64,000 nt of DNA from Shewanella atlantica (GTDB lineage: Bacteria; Pseudomonadota; Gammaproteobacteria; Enterobacterales; Shewanellaceae): positions 1 through 64,000 of the forward strand of contig NZ_RXNV01000007.1 in the NCBI RefSeq assembly GCF_003966265.1, written 5' to 3'. Shown one piece after another: positions 18,069 to 27,626 of this stretch (position 1 is its first letter; each line of letters opens with the position of its first letter). The translations under genes and the position numbers were made by a program. Under the pieces are notes generated by a model. The model searched no databases and was not told the DNA's origin. It saw only the letters and a program-made list of their open reading frames with translations.

Positions 18069-19304
18069 ATGGCAATGGAAAGTGAGTTTGCACCTCAATG
18101 GTATCTCTGCAGATGGAGATGGTTAGTGATAGCCATCTTTGTTGCTATGGGGATTGTCGCCTGTGATAAAAAAGATGATTCCACCATTAAGGTCGGTATC
18201 TTGCATTCTATGAGTGGCACTATGGCGTTCAGTGAACGGGATCTGGTCGATGTACTCACCATGGCAATCGAAGAGATAAATGGCAGTGGTGGAGTATTGG
18301 GGAGACAGTTAGAACCTGTTTTAGCGGACGGCGCATCGAACTGGTGGCAGTTTTCAAAGGAGGCGGAGCGACTTATTGTCCAGGAGCGGGTTTCGGTACT
18401 CTTTGGTTGTTGGACCTCGAGCAGCCGTATCGCGGTTAAACCTATTGTTGAGCGTTATGATCACTTGCTGTTTTATCCCCTGCAGTATGAGGGGCTGGAA
18501 CAGTCGTCGAATATTATCTACACGGGCGCCACACCGAATCAGCAGATCATCCCAGGTGTTCACTGGGCGCTGGAAAATATCGGTAAGAGTGTCTACCTCC
18601 TTGGTTCAGATTATATCTTCCCCCGAGCCGCTAATATGCTGATTAAAGATCAGCTAAAAAATCGAGGTATTGAGCCTCTGGGAGAGAGATACCTGTCCCT
18701 GGGATCATCTGATATCTCAGGTGCAATTGAAGATATCCGCAGGTTAAAGCCCGATTTGGTGTTCAACACCATTAACGGTGACAGTAACATCGCATTTTTC
18801 AATGCTCTGGATGGGCTAAAGGAGACCAAGGTGGTCTCATTCAGCATTGCTGAGCCTGAGGTATCGGCCATAGGTATCGAACACATGTTGGGGCATTATG
18901 CCGTCTGGAACTATTTCCAGAGCATTGAAAGTCCGGAGAATCGGCAATTTGTCAGTGCTTTTAAAGCACGTTTTGGTGAAGATCGAGTCGTTAACGATCC
19001 TATGGAGGCCACCTATATCGGTATTAAGTTGTGGGTTCAGGGGGTGGTAGCGGCTGGTACTTTCGATCCTCTAAGGGTTAAGCATGCCCTTGGTTATCAG
19101 AGCCTAAATGCACCTCAAGGCATAGTATCGGTCGACATGGGCAGTCAACATGTGTGGAAAACTGTGCGCATCGGACGGGTACGAAGCGATGGGCAGTTTG
19201 AAATCGTCTGGCGAAGTGACTCTCCCATCAGGCCCACACCTTTTCCCAAATATCATAGCCGATCGATTTGGCTGCAACGCCTGCAGGAGCTCAAGTATCG
19301 ATGA
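18069..19304 (+). CDS. UrtA-like periplasmic ligand-binding lipoprotein, probable sensor partner
   Basis: A 411-residue protein with a hydrophobic segment (about residues 19-34) ending in a lipobox-like IVAC, so probably a lipoprotein. The rest is a type I periplasmic binding fold beginning IKVGILHSMSGTMAFSE and resembles substrate-binding proteins for urea or short-chain amides (UrtA, FmdD, AmiC families). No ABC transporter genes adjoin it. Instead its stop codon overlaps the ATG of a histidine kinase (ATGA), so it most likely presents a ligand to that kinase rather than feeding a permease. Upstream of the first ATG no clear ribosome binding site is seen; a second ATG at 18075 is possible. 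The ligand is unknown. Confidence 0.8.
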   Translation: MAMESEFAPQWYLCRWRWLVIAIFVAMGIVACDKKDDSTIKVGILHSMSGTMAFSERDLVDVLTMAIEEINGSGGVLGRQLEPVLADGASNWWQFSKEAERLIVQERVSVLFGCWTSSSRIAVKPIVERYDHLLFYPLQYEGLEQSSNIIYTGATPNQQIIPGVHWALENIGKSVYLLGSDYIFPRAANMLIKDQLKNRGIEPLGERYLSLGSSDISGAIEDIRRLKPDLVFNTINGDSNIAFFNALDGLKETKVVSFSIAEPEVSAIGIEHMLGHYAVWNYFQSIESPENRQFVSAFKARFGEDRVVNDPMEATYIGIKLWVQGVVAAGTFDPLRVKHALGYQSLNAPQGIVSVDMGSQHVWKTVRIGRVRSDGQFEIVWRSDSPIRPTPFPKYHSRSIWLQRLQELKYR

Positions 19305-21343
19305 GACGATATAACTTATCGACCATGCTTTTTGTCTGGCTACTTTTAAGTGTCATGACTCCGACTGTGATTTTATCCGGTTTATATCTCAGTTCATTCA
19401 AGCAAGCTTTTTTGCAACAGGAGCAGGTACACCTATCTCAGTTTGCCGACAATAAAGTGAAACAGATTGAAGATTATATAAGCGAACGAATAGCGGATGT
19501 ATTTAGTCTTTCCCAGTCGGCCGAGACGGTAGAAGCCTTCTCAAAACTCTCCCCTCTATATCGTCATGGTGGTGAACATACTCAGGATTATCTTAAACGA
19601 TTGGTCGAGCTTAAAAAGGTATACCAGCACTACCAGGATGATGGTTACCTAGACCTGTTACTTATTTCTCCATCTGGTGATCTTTTGTTTTCGTTAGCGA
19701 TGAACAGTCATTTGCAGGCAAAGGGAATTGCTGAGTCTGAGAGGGGCAAAGGCTTAAACTTCGTTGTAAAGCGAGCGAAGTATTTTCTGGAGTCCTCATC
19801 ATCGAGCTTCGAGTATTACCCTCCAATTGGACAGGCGGTGGCATTTATAGGCTCTCCTGTGTTAGTTCAGGGGCGTCTGATAGGCATAGTAGTGCTGCAG
19901 GTAGACAGTCAGATCATTCAGAAGGTGACCTTGGAGGTCGGCGGTTCGAGGTCGAGTCGGGAGGTCGTTGTCGCGGCCAGACAGGGAGATTATTTTAGTT
20001 ATCAGGTAGAGCTTAAATATGATGCCGATGCGATAGTTGGTGAACCACAACCTATTTCTGCGTTATCCGAATCACTTTCTAACGCGGTATCGGGTCGCAG
20101 GCATATCGGTGTCGATATTGATTATCGCGGAGTGGAAGTGCTTGCGGCTTCTCGTTACATCCCATCGGTACAATGGGGGTTAGTGTTTAAGGAGGATATG
20201 AGTGAAGTCGTTCAGGTTTACGATCAGATTTTTCAACTGGGACTGCTGACCTTGTTTGTTGTACTGATTGGGGTTTTGCTTGTTTCCGGCTTGCTTGGAA
20301 GCATGTTAGCTAAACCCTTTGAGTCTATGACACAGATGACCCGCTCCATTGCCTCGGGGAAGACAGATACCCGAATAGAGCCAGAAGGTTTCAGGGAGAG
20401 TTATGAATTGGCACTGTGCTTTAACCAGATGTCTCATGCCCTCTCTCTGGCCAGGGAGACGTTAGAACAGCAGGTCGAAGCACGTACCTTAGAGCTCACC
20501 GATGAGATTGATTTGCGGCAGAATAAAGAGGCTGCACTTGCTGAAAGTTATAAAAAATTAAATCTGTCGATGAAAAACCTGCAGGCGATGCAGTCACAGT
20601 TAATAGAATCGGAGAAGATGGCGGCGCTGGGTGGCTTGGTTGCCGGCTTTGCCCATGAGCTGAATACCCCAATAGGTGTTGCCATCACGGCATCTTCACT
20701 GTTGTTGAGAGAGCTAACCATCTTAGAGCAGAGTTACAGTAGTGATGAGCTGACTGAGGCGGTATTTAAACAGTATCTGGATGATATTAAAGCCGCGTGT
20801 ACCCTGTTGGAGAAAAACCTGAAGCGGTCCGCTTCACTGGTGAGAGACTTTAAATTAGTGGCCGTCGAACAAACTAACCTTCACAAAGAGAAGTTTGTAC
20901 TCCACGAGTTGATAGAATCATTATTGACCAGCTTGTCTCCGGAGACCAAAAAATATCCTGTCGAAATATCCAATAGAGTTCGGGAGGATATTGTCGTTAA
21001 CTCCTATCCGGGGGACTTCTATCAAGTGTTTACCAATTTAATCCTTAACTCATTAATCCATGGCTTTACCGGTCACCAGGCTGGAGGGTTAATTATCGAT
21101 GCATCGATAGTTGAGGAGCTGCTAATCATCACTGTTTCCGATAATGGCAAAGGTATCCCGGAAAAAAATTGTAGCAGTATTTTCGAGCCCTTTTTCACCA
21201 CTAAACGCGGTAATGGCGGCAGTGGTTTGGGGCTCAGTATTGTCTACAACATAGTTAAACAAAAACTTCATGGCGATATTGAGGTCAAGTCGATATTGGG
21301 GCAAGGAACTGAGTTTATTATCACTTGCCCTGTCGAAGGTTGA
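19301..21343 (+). CDS. Membrane histidine kinase with periplasmic Cache-like sensor
   Basis: A kinase of 680 residues from the ATG that overlaps the preceding stop codon; GGAG lies upstream. It has a membrane segment (about 6-28), a large periplasmic region of dCache type (about 30-300), a second membrane segment (about 312-333), a HAMP linker, a coiled coil, the phosphoacceptor motif GFAHELNTP (His near 451) and an ATPase domain with SDNGKGIPE and FFTTKRGNGGSGLGL (near 630). It is coupled to the UrtA-like binding lipoprotein and converges on the response regulator gene 68 bases beyond its stop. A likely pathway is ligand, binding protein, kinase, and then the regulator at 21412-22794, an inference from position. 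Confidence 0.88.
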   Translation: MRRYNLSTMLFVWLLLSVMTPTVILSGLYLSSFKQAFLQQEQVHLSQFADNKVKQIEDYISERIADVFSLSQSAETVEAFSKLSPLYRHGGEHTQDYLKRLVELKKVYQHYQDDGYLDLLLISPSGDLLFSLAMNSHLQAKGIAESERGKGLNFVVKRAKYFLESSSSSFEYYPPIGQAVAFIGSPVLVQGRLIGIVVLQVDSQIIQKVTLEVGGSRSSREVVVAARQGDYFSYQVELKYDADAIVGEPQPISALSESLSNAVSGRRHIGVDIDYRGVEVLAASRYIPSVQWGLVFKEDMSEVVQVYDQIFQLGLLTLFVVLIGVLLVSGLLGSMLAKPFESMTQMTRSIASGKTDTRIEPEGFRESYELALCFNQMSHALSLARETLEQQVEARTLELTDEIDLRQNKEAALAESYKKLNLSMKNLQAMQSQLIESEKMAALGGLVAGFAHELNTPIGVAITASSLLLRELTILEQSYSSDELTEAVFKQYLDDIKAACTLLEKNLKRSASLVRDFKLVAVEQTNLHKEKFVLHELIESLLTSLSPETKKYPVEISNRVREDIVVNSYPGDFYQVFTNLILNSLIHGFTGHQAGGLIIDASIVEELLIITVSDNGKGIPEKNCSSIFEPFFTTKRGNGGSGLGLSIVYNIVKQKLHGDIEVKSILGQGTEFIITCPVEG

Positions 21344-21411
21344 GCCCTTTGCTATAACACAGGTTCAGGTCGTACTGAGTTGCCTGAGCCTGATATCGAT
21401 TTAATGAACTG

Positions 21412-22794
21412 TTATTTCTCCTTTGTCATTCGCCGGCTCAGTGCACTTTGGCTTATCCCCAGCATCTGAGCTGCAGCGGTTTGATTGTTTGCCGTGCGGC
21501 TCATAGCCTCGTTGATCAGCGCATTGCTCATCTCGGCTAAGGTTGGCAAACTCTTTGGAAATACAAGAGTATTTTGCGGGGCCTCATGGTCACCTTTCTG
21601 CTCTTTTATCGCCTCCATGAAGGGAGATGTATTGAGCTGAACGCCATCGCTGCGACTTACCGCATCGAAGACCATGCCTTTGAGTTCATGGAGGTTCCCC
21701 GGGAAGGCATAGTCCGCCAGTTGGCTCGCTAAGTTTCCGGGTTGCTGCGGGGCATCGAGTCCCATCTCTTCAGCCGCCAGGCTGATAAAATGATTGATAA
21801 GCATAGAGAGATCCAGAGTACGGTCTCTCAGTGGAGGTAATTTTATCTTGTGTGACCGCAATCTATATAACAGGTCGCTGCGAAACTTGCCGGCCTGATT
21901 CAGTGCCAACAGATCGTTTTGAGTCGAGGTGATGATCCGGCAGTTAACCGGGTAGGGACGATCGCTGCCAATCGGATAGTACTGTTTATGCTCGATCACG
22001 TCGACCAGTTTTGCCTGAGCTTCTAAGGGCAGATCGCCAATCTCATTGAGATAGAGCAGGCCGCTATTGACCTGATGTAACACGCCGGCCTGCGCCGAAA
22101 CCTGACCGTCTTCGTGGGTATGGAGCTGTCCGAACAGCTGTAATTCAAATGCATCTGTACCTATTCCGGCCAGGTTTACATTGATGAAAGGGGCATCGGG
22201 ACAACAGAGTTGATGACAAGACTTGGCAAATTCATCTTTTCCTGTGCCGCTCTCACCGAAGATGAGGATAGGTTCGGGGCTCAGTGCGACGGCTTCCAGG
22301 TATCTGAACTGATCCAGCAGGGCGGGTTCACAGGTCAAGATATTATTGAAGGCCTCCGGCTGACTCAGAGTGCGACTCAGGAAGCTCTCTTTTATTCGCA
22401 GATAGTTTCGCTCTAAGCCAACGACCTCGAGGGCTCTGCGTACCGTTCGGGCTAAATCGTCAACATTATCTGTCTTGATAAAGTAGTCATAGGCGCCATT
22501 TTTAATGCAGCGAACCGCGGTGTCGACCTCATTGACTCCGGTCACTATGATGACGCGGGTCTTAGGAAAATCGCAGCGGATCATCTCGAGTAGCTCTTCG
22601 CCTGAATGAAACGGCATCGTCAGATCGAGTAGCACTAACGCGTAATCGCCCACAGCAAGGCGGTTAACGACCTGTCTGCTATCAACACAAGTATCGACCT
22701 GCGCTTCGGGAACGAGTCGATTGAGGGTCACGGCTAAGGTTCTCAACCACGAGGCCTCATCATCGACTAACAAAATATTTCGCGCGAGTTTCAT
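21412..22794 (-). CDS. NtrC-like response regulator with degenerate sigma-54 domain
   Basis: A 460-residue regulator: receiver domain (Asp57 in LLDLTMP; acidic pocket DDE at 11-13), AAA+ domain with Walker A GESGTGKD (180-187), and a C-terminal Fis-type helix-turn-helix (NNQTAAAQMLGISQSALSRR). The GAFTGA loop that contacts sigma-54 is missing, with HTHEDGQVSAQAG in its place, and Walker B reads LYLNEIG where LFLDEIG is normal. It is therefore unlikely to open sigma-54 promoters and may act as a sigma-70 activator or repressor. Its ATG overlaps the stop of the kinase gene at 22791, and a second kinase converges from the other side. A likely target is fccA, through the palindromes at 24962-25007. 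Confidence 0.88.
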   Translation of the reverse strand: MKLARNILLVDDEASWLRTLAVTLNRLVPEAQVDTCVDSRQVVNRLAVGDYALVLLDLTMPFHSGEELLEMIRCDFPKTRVIIVTGVNEVDTAVRCIKNGAYDYFIKTDNVDDLARTVRRALEVVGLERNYLRIKESFLSRTLSQPEAFNNILTCEPALLDQFRYLEAVALSPEPILIFGESGTGKDEFAKSCHQLCCPDAPFINVNLAGIGTDAFELQLFGQLHTHEDGQVSAQAGVLHQVNSGLLYLNEIGDLPLEAQAKLVDVIEHKQYYPIGSDRPYPVNCRIITSTQNDLLALNQAGKFRSDLLYRLRSHKIKLPPLRDRTLDLSMLINHFISLAAEEMGLDAPQQPGNLASQLADYAFPGNLHELKGMVFDAVSRSDGVQLNTSPFMEAIKEQKGDHEAPQNTLVFPKSLPTLAEMSNALINEAMSRTANNQTAAAQMLGISQSALSRRMTKEK

Positions 22795-24815
22795 CTTAGT
22801 GACTCCAATGCGGGTTCCAATGAAAAGAGAAGTTTGATGCAGGTTCCTTTACCCTGGCGAGAGGTTATCTGCATTTCACCCTGGTGTTCTTTGATTATTC
22901 GGCTGCACACAGATAAGCCGAGCCCGGTGCCGCCGCAGGAGCGACGAGTCGTAAAGAAAGGCTCTGTAATGCGTTGTAGCGTTGCTTGATCCATGCCGGA
23001 ACCGTTATCGCAGACGATTAAGCAGGCTTTGCCATCCACAATGCTGGTCTCTATTGAGATCATGCCGTCATCTGTGTCCGTTCCATCATCGGGTGGCGAT
23101 GCATGGCAGGCATTTTGAATAAGATTAATCAGTACCTGATGCAGCTGCTGCGCATCACCCATGATCATCGGTTCTGGCTGCTGTAGTTGGGTTCTGATTT
23201 TAAATATTTTAATCTGATTTGCCGTCAGACGCAGTGATACCTGCACCACCTCATTCAGGCTTAACCTTTGGTGCTCGGAGGCAATATTGGGTAAGGCATA
23301 GCGCTTCAAATCGTTCACGATTCGGCTTATTCGGGTCGCCCCTTCATCGATATTGAGACAGCTATAATGCAGTTCATGTAGAGCACGTTCCGGTTCCAGC
23401 CCTGCGATTAGCCAAAAAGGGTTTTGCTTCTGGTAGGCATCGCTTGCCGGCTGTAGATCTTTGAGTGCATCATTTAAGAAGGCCACCGAATGGATAATAA
23501 TCCCCGTAGGGTTATTTATCTCATGGGCGATCCCGGCAGAGAGTTCGCCTAATGAGGCCAGGCGGCTCGCTTCATCATTGGCTTGCCTGAGTTGCTGACG
23601 CTCCGTGGCTTCCTCCAACAGAATGACAGCCTGATCCTCCCCTATGGGGTGAATTTGGATCTGCCAAAACTGATCCAGAAAACTCATATCTTCAATCAGA
23701 GACTTCTGGCTGTTCAAGACCTCAAGTAGGGTGATCTTCAGCTCGAAAGGTTCGCCATCGGTAAAGTGAAACTCAGGGTTTTCCAGTAGTTCGTTATTAT
23801 TATCATTGCTCCACAAACAATCACATTCCCGATTAAATAGTGTCACGCCGTGGGGGATCCCATCGAGCACAGATTGAAACTGTTGAGATAGGTTGGATAT
23901 TTGATGTTCAGCCTTGCGCCTTTGTGACAGCTCGATATTCAGAGACCGGGTACGTTTTCGCAGACTTCGGCTGATATAGCCGGTGAGTATCATGCCAAGT
24001 GCCGAGATGATGCTCACAGCTATGGCCAGCCATAACATCTTCTGCTGGGTGGAGGTCAGATCGACTTTTTCCCGCCCTGTACCAAACCACTTATTGACGA
24101 GTCGGTCGTATTCACCGGAGAGTTTTAACTGTCTGAGGGCGTCGTTAATTTGAGCCATAAGAGCAGCATTAACTTTATTGCTCACGAAGTTGAATGCCCC
24201 ATAAATTAGTGGGTCGCTGGAACTTCTAATCTTTGGATAGAGGGGCATCAAGCGTCTGGCGACAAAGTTTTCGGCGAGAACGATATCGACCTCCCCCTTG
24301 ATTAACAGCTGAAAGCCAGTCTCATAGAGATCCACATCGACTCGCTCAAATTCCTGTGGCTGACCCGAGATATAGACGTCCACGAAGGCGCCTTTCTTGA
24401 TGGCAACCCGCTTACCGACAAGGTCGTGCCAGCTGTTGATAAAGGATTTCCCCTGCAGTGTGTAAGCTTTGGCGTGGGTGGCATAGATGGGATCAGACTG
24501 ACTGAGTTTTCTGTCTATACTGACCGGGCTGACGACGGCAATAACATCGATAGGACAGTCGGGATCATGAACATCGGTCAGCAGTTGCTGAAACGTTTTG
24601 CGTCTGACAACGATTCTTTTATCTATGAGTTGTCCAATTCTGCCTATCAGTTCGAGGTTAAACCCTTGGTCGACACCATTGTTACGCCACTCTAGCGGGG
24701 CCGTTTTTGAATGAACACCAAACACAATACTCTTGTGTGATAAGTCTTGTGCCTGTGCGGCCAGGGAAGGTGCATGGAAACACAGCACCATGACTAATAT
24801 AAGAAGATATTTCAT
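22791..24815 (-). CDS. Histidine kinase with built-in periplasmic binding-protein domain
   Basis: A kinase of 674 residues from the ATG at 24815, which gives a clean signal peptide (MKYLLILVMVLCFHAPSLAA); the frame runs further up to 24953 but that part is not signal-like. It has a family 3 solute-binding domain (about 25-265, from SIVFGVHSKTAPLEW to EYDRLVNKWFG), one membrane segment (about 280-305), a PAS-like region, the phosphoacceptor motif AGIAHEINNPTG (His near 431) and an ATPase domain with FFTTRRSCGGTGLGLS. It overlaps the response regulator gene by four bases, so the two form an operon. It is divergent from fccA, whose product is periplasmic, so it may sense an organic acid acceptor. 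Confidence 0.88.
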   Translation of the reverse strand: MKYLLILVMVLCFHAPSLAAQAQDLSHKSIVFGVHSKTAPLEWRNNGVDQGFNLELIGRIGQLIDKRIVVRRKTFQQLLTDVHDPDCPIDVIAVVSPVSIDRKLSQSDPIYATHAKAYTLQGKSFINSWHDLVGKRVAIKKGAFVDVYISGQPQEFERVDVDLYETGFQLLIKGEVDIVLAENFVARRLMPLYPKIRSSSDPLIYGAFNFVSNKVNAALMAQINDALRQLKLSGEYDRLVNKWFGTGREKVDLTSTQQKMLWLAIAVSIISALGMILTGYISRSLRKRTRSLNIELSQRRKAEHQISNLSQQFQSVLDGIPHGVTLFNRECDCLWSNDNNNELLENPEFHFTDGEPFELKITLLEVLNSQKSLIEDMSFLDQFWQIQIHPIGEDQAVILLEEATERQQLRQANDEASRLASLGELSAGIAHEINNPTGIIIHSVAFLNDALKDLQPASDAYQKQNPFWLIAGLEPERALHELHYSCLNIDEGATRISRIVNDLKRYALPNIASEHQRLSLNEVVQVSLRLTANQIKIFKIRTQLQQPEPMIMGDAQQLHQVLINLIQNACHASPPDDGTDTDDGMISIETSIVDGKACLIVCDNGSGMDQATLQRITEPFFTTRRSCGGTGLGLSVCSRIIKEHQGEMQITSRQGKGTCIKLLFSLEPALESLR

Positions 24816-24961
24816 GGCGACGATTTTAACATGTTCATTCGTTGATGAACTGTGGTGATGGACCCAATTAACAAATTTGTTGCAACACAAAGGCTCGGGG
24901 AAGTGCTGAGCCGCTAAGAATGCCATCGAATTACTTTTCTGTGATCCATCCATCTATGGCC

Positions 24962-25007
24962 TATGCAAAACTGCATAACGGCTTGCTAAATTATGCATCT
25001 TTGCATG
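24962..25007. promoter_or_regulatory. Paired palindromic operators between kinase and fccA
   Basis: TATGCAAAACTGCATA (24962-24977) and TATGCATCTTTGCATG (24992-25007) share the form TATGCA-N4-TGCATA and start exactly 30 bases apart, close to three helical turns. They lie between the divergent kinase/regulator operon and fccA. Paired, phased palindromes are typical sites for a dimeric regulator, most likely the Fis-type NtrC-like protein encoded next door. No sigma-54 promoter of the GG-N10-GC type was found between them and fccA, which agrees with the missing GAFTGA loop. Confidence 0.6.
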
Positions 25008-25229
25008 AGGGTTATTTTTAGCTGTGAAGCCAGCTTGATTTTTATCTCCTCTTTTTTCATTCATATTGAGCTCCTTTTTGATATGGCTCAAACTTTATTT
25101 GAAACAGAAAGCTGAGAGTATCCTATTCTTATGGGGTCTAAAAACTCAGCTCACATAACAGAGATGAGCTTGTAGATATTGCGACTATTTAAATAAATGA
25201 GTTGTTCTATTGAAAAGCTAGGAGACGTG

Positions 25230-27020
25230 ATGAAAAACTTTAAAAAAGCTATATGCCTGGCCACCTTAATTGGTTCTGCTGGAATGGTAGCGAACGCAAC
25301 TGCTGCTGATAACCTTGCAGACTTTCATGCTGAAAATCAAGAGTGTGATAGCTGCCATACACCGGATGGTGAGCTGTCTAACGATAGCCTTACTTATGAA
25401 AATGAGCAGTGTGTTTCTTGTCACGGCTCCATGGAAGAGGTTGCTGAAGAGACGAAACATGAGCACTACAATGCCCATGATTCTCACTTCCCTGGTGACA
25501 TCGCTTGTACCTCTTGTCATAGCGCCCATGAAAAATCTATGGTCTATTGTGATTCTTGCCACAGCTTCGACTTCGATATGCCATATGTAGGCAAATGGGA
25601 ACGTCATGAACCAAGCATTGCTGAACTTGCTAAAGATAAATCTGAGCGTGAAGCGGCATTAGCTCTGGCACCAAAAGATACAGTCGATGTGGTCGTTGTA
25701 GGTTCTGGCGGAGCAGGTTTCTCTGCGTCTGTTTCAGCCCATGACCATGGCGCAAAAGTGATTCTTATCGAGAAAGAGCCTGTGATCGGTGGTAATGCAA
25801 AACTTGCAGCTGGTGGTATGAACGCTGCGTGGACCGATCAGCAGAAAGCTAAAGGCATCGAAGATAGCCTTGAGTTGATGACTAAAGACACCATGAAAGG
25901 TGGCCGTAACATCAATGACCCAGCGCTTGTAGACGTGCTTGTTTCTCACTCAAAAGGTTCTGTCGATTGGATGACAGCCATGGGTGCTGATTTAAGCGAT
26001 GTTGGCCGCATGGGTGGCGCATCGGTTAACCGTACTCACCGTCCAACTGGTGGTGCTGGTGTTGGCGCACACGTAGTTCAGGTGCTTTACGATAACGCCG
26101 TTAAGCGTGATATCGATATGCGTATGAACACACGTGGAATCGAAATCCTTAAAGATGACTCAGGTAACGTTAAAGGCCTGCTAGTCAAGGGTATGTACAA
26201 AGGCTACTACTGGATTAAGGCCGATGCCGTTATTCTTGCTACCGGTGGTTTCGCTAAGAATAATGAACGTGTTTCTAAGCTTGATCCTAAGCTGAAAGGC
26301 TTCGTATCGACTAACCAACCTGGTGCAACCGGTGATGGTATCGATGTAGCTGGCAATGCCGGCGCAGCAATGAAGGATCTTGAGTACATCCAGGCTCACC
26401 CAACACTTTCTGTGAAAGGTGGTGTGATGGTGACTGAAGCTGTACGTGGTAACGGTGCAATCCTGGTTAACCGTGAAGGTAAGCGTTTCGTCAACGAGAT
26501 CACTACTCGTGATAAAGCCGCTGCTGCGATTTTACAACAAACAGGCAAATCAGCTTACTTGATTTTCGATGATTCAGTACGTAAGTCATTGAAGAAAATT
26601 GATAAGTATATTGGTCTGGGCGTTGCTCCTACTGCCGACACGCTTGTTAAGCTAGGTAAGCTAGAGAATATCGATGGTAAGGCTCTGAAAGAAACTGTTG
26701 CTCGTTACAACACTTTCGTGACCAGTGGTAAAGATGCCGATTTTGAGCGTCCAAACCTACCTCGTGCAATCAATGAAGGTAACTACTACGCTATCGAAGT
26801 GACTCCAGGTGTTCACCACACTATGGGTGGTGTGATGATTGATTCTAAAGCAGAAGTTATGAATGCTAAGCAGCAGGTTATCCCTGGCCTATATGGCGCA
26901 GGTGAAGTGACTGGTGGTGTTCATGGTGCTAACCGCCTGGGTGGTAATGCTATCTCTGATATCATCACCTTCGGTAGATTAGCCGGTGAACAAGCTGCGG
27001 CTTACTCTAAGAAGAAGTAA
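25230..27020 (+). CDS. fccA: Periplasmic flavocytochrome c fumarate reductase
   Basis: A 596-residue protein from the ATG at 25230 (AGGAG ahead) with a signal peptide ending near residue 26. Four CxxCH haem sites follow (Cys39, Cys61, Cys93, Cys107), then an FAD-binding flavoprotein domain (VVVVGSGGAGFSASVSA). Active-site stretches match Shewanella fumarate reductase: QAHPT, GGVMVTEAVRG (with Met, Thr, Glu and Arg in place), FVNEITTRDKA (the acid arginine), VHHTMGG and HGANRLGGNA. The conserved Met and Arg argue for fumarate rather than urocanate. It takes electrons from the quinol dehydrogenase CymA (not in the window) for anaerobic respiration. A terminator follows, and paired palindromes lie about 225-270 bases upstream. 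Confidence 0.94.
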   Translation: MKNFKKAICLATLIGSAGMVANATAADNLADFHAENQECDSCHTPDGELSNDSLTYENEQCVSCHGSMEEVAEETKHEHYNAHDSHFPGDIACTSCHSAHEKSMVYCDSCHSFDFDMPYVGKWERHEPSIAELAKDKSEREAALALAPKDTVDVVVVGSGGAGFSASVSAHDHGAKVILIEKEPVIGGNAKLAAGGMNAAWTDQQKAKGIEDSLELMTKDTMKGGRNINDPALVDVLVSHSKGSVDWMTAMGADLSDVGRMGGASVNRTHRPTGGAGVGAHVVQVLYDNAVKRDIDMRMNTRGIEILKDDSGNVKGLLVKGMYKGYYWIKADAVILATGGFAKNNERVSKLDPKLKGFVSTNQPGATGDGIDVAGNAGAAMKDLEYIQAHPTLSVKGGVMVTEAVRGNGAILVNREGKRFVNEITTRDKAAAAILQQTGKSAYLIFDDSVRKSLKKIDKYIGLGVAPTADTLVKLGKLENIDGKALKETVARYNTFVTSGKDADFERPNLPRAINEGNYYAIEVTPGVHHTMGGVMIDSKAEVMNAKQQVIPGLYGAGEVTGGVHGANRLGGNAISDIITFGRLAGEQAAAYSKKK

Positions 27021-27102
27021 TCTTCCATTCTTAATAGTAAGAGCGAGCATGCTTAGAAGCGGATAACTCTCTCCAGTTTACTCGCTTCAATAAGCTATAA
27101 AT

Positions 27103-27134
27103 GAAAAGCCACAGACTCCGTGCTGTGGCTTTTC
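27103..27134 (+). terminator. Intrinsic terminator after fccA
   Basis: GAAAAGCCACAG (27103-27114) and CTGTGGCTTTTC (27123-27134) form a perfect 12-bp stem. Its T-rich end abuts the left inverted repeat of the element at 27135. Confidence 0.85.
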
Positions 27135-27322
27135 TATGTCTGGAACATTTATGAAGGTTTCCCAGGGATGGGAAGAAACCTTCGTTGTGTCTGGCCACAA
27201 ATGTTCCCTCGGCTCTGGCAATTACGTCCCTGTATAAAAGCCAGTTCGACATCCATCTCTCTCGCTCAATAGCACATCGTTTCACAATTTTCGCCCTGCT
27301 TCGCTCTACCTCCTGAATCTGA

Positions 27323-27371
27323 CCTCCATGGAAGGAGGAAATGTCTTATTTTGTATGGAACAAAATAGACC
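27323..27371 (+). repeat. Two-hairpin module, copy A
   Basis: First hairpin of 16 bases (CCTCC...GGAGG with loop around TGGA), constant linker AAATGTCTTA, then a second hairpin TTTTGT-ATGGA-ACAAAA and the tail TAGACC. The linker and loops match copies B and C while the stem bases differ but still pair, which suggests that the folded shape is what is kept. Confidence 0.7.
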
Positions 27372-27407
27372 ATACAGTCGTACATTTGTTGGCATTCCCG
27401 CTTCTGA

Positions 27408-27458
27408 CCCATATGGATATGGGAAATGTCTTAAAAGCGTAGGGAACGCTTTAGACCC
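27408..27458 (+). repeat. Two-hairpin module, copy B
   Basis: First hairpin CCCATA-TGGA-TATGGG (27408-27423), linker AAATGTCTTA, second hairpin AAAGCGT-AGGGA-ACGCTTT (27434-27452), tail AGACCC. Same layout as copies A and C with different but complementary stem bases. Confidence 0.75.
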
Positions 27459-27626
27459 TGGCAGTCAGAACACTTATGAAGGGCTTTTCAATAAGAGGCC
27501 AGGGGCCAATGATGCTCCCGGCATCAATATGGTGTTCCTATCTCTGACATAAAGTAATGGGTTTGGAGCAGGGAGGAATCTTCTGAGCGGCGTCGCTTAT
27601 GGCGACTGCATAAATGTTCCAGACAT

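Noticed and set aside
25008..25229. Sigma-54 promoter before fccA
   Set aside because: No GG-N10-GC pair with sensible context was found, and the adjacent regulator lacks the sigma-54 contact loop.
27328..27552. Open frame of 74 codons inside the MITE-like element
   Set aside because: It runs through both hairpin modules, has no ribosome binding site and is explained by the repeat structure.
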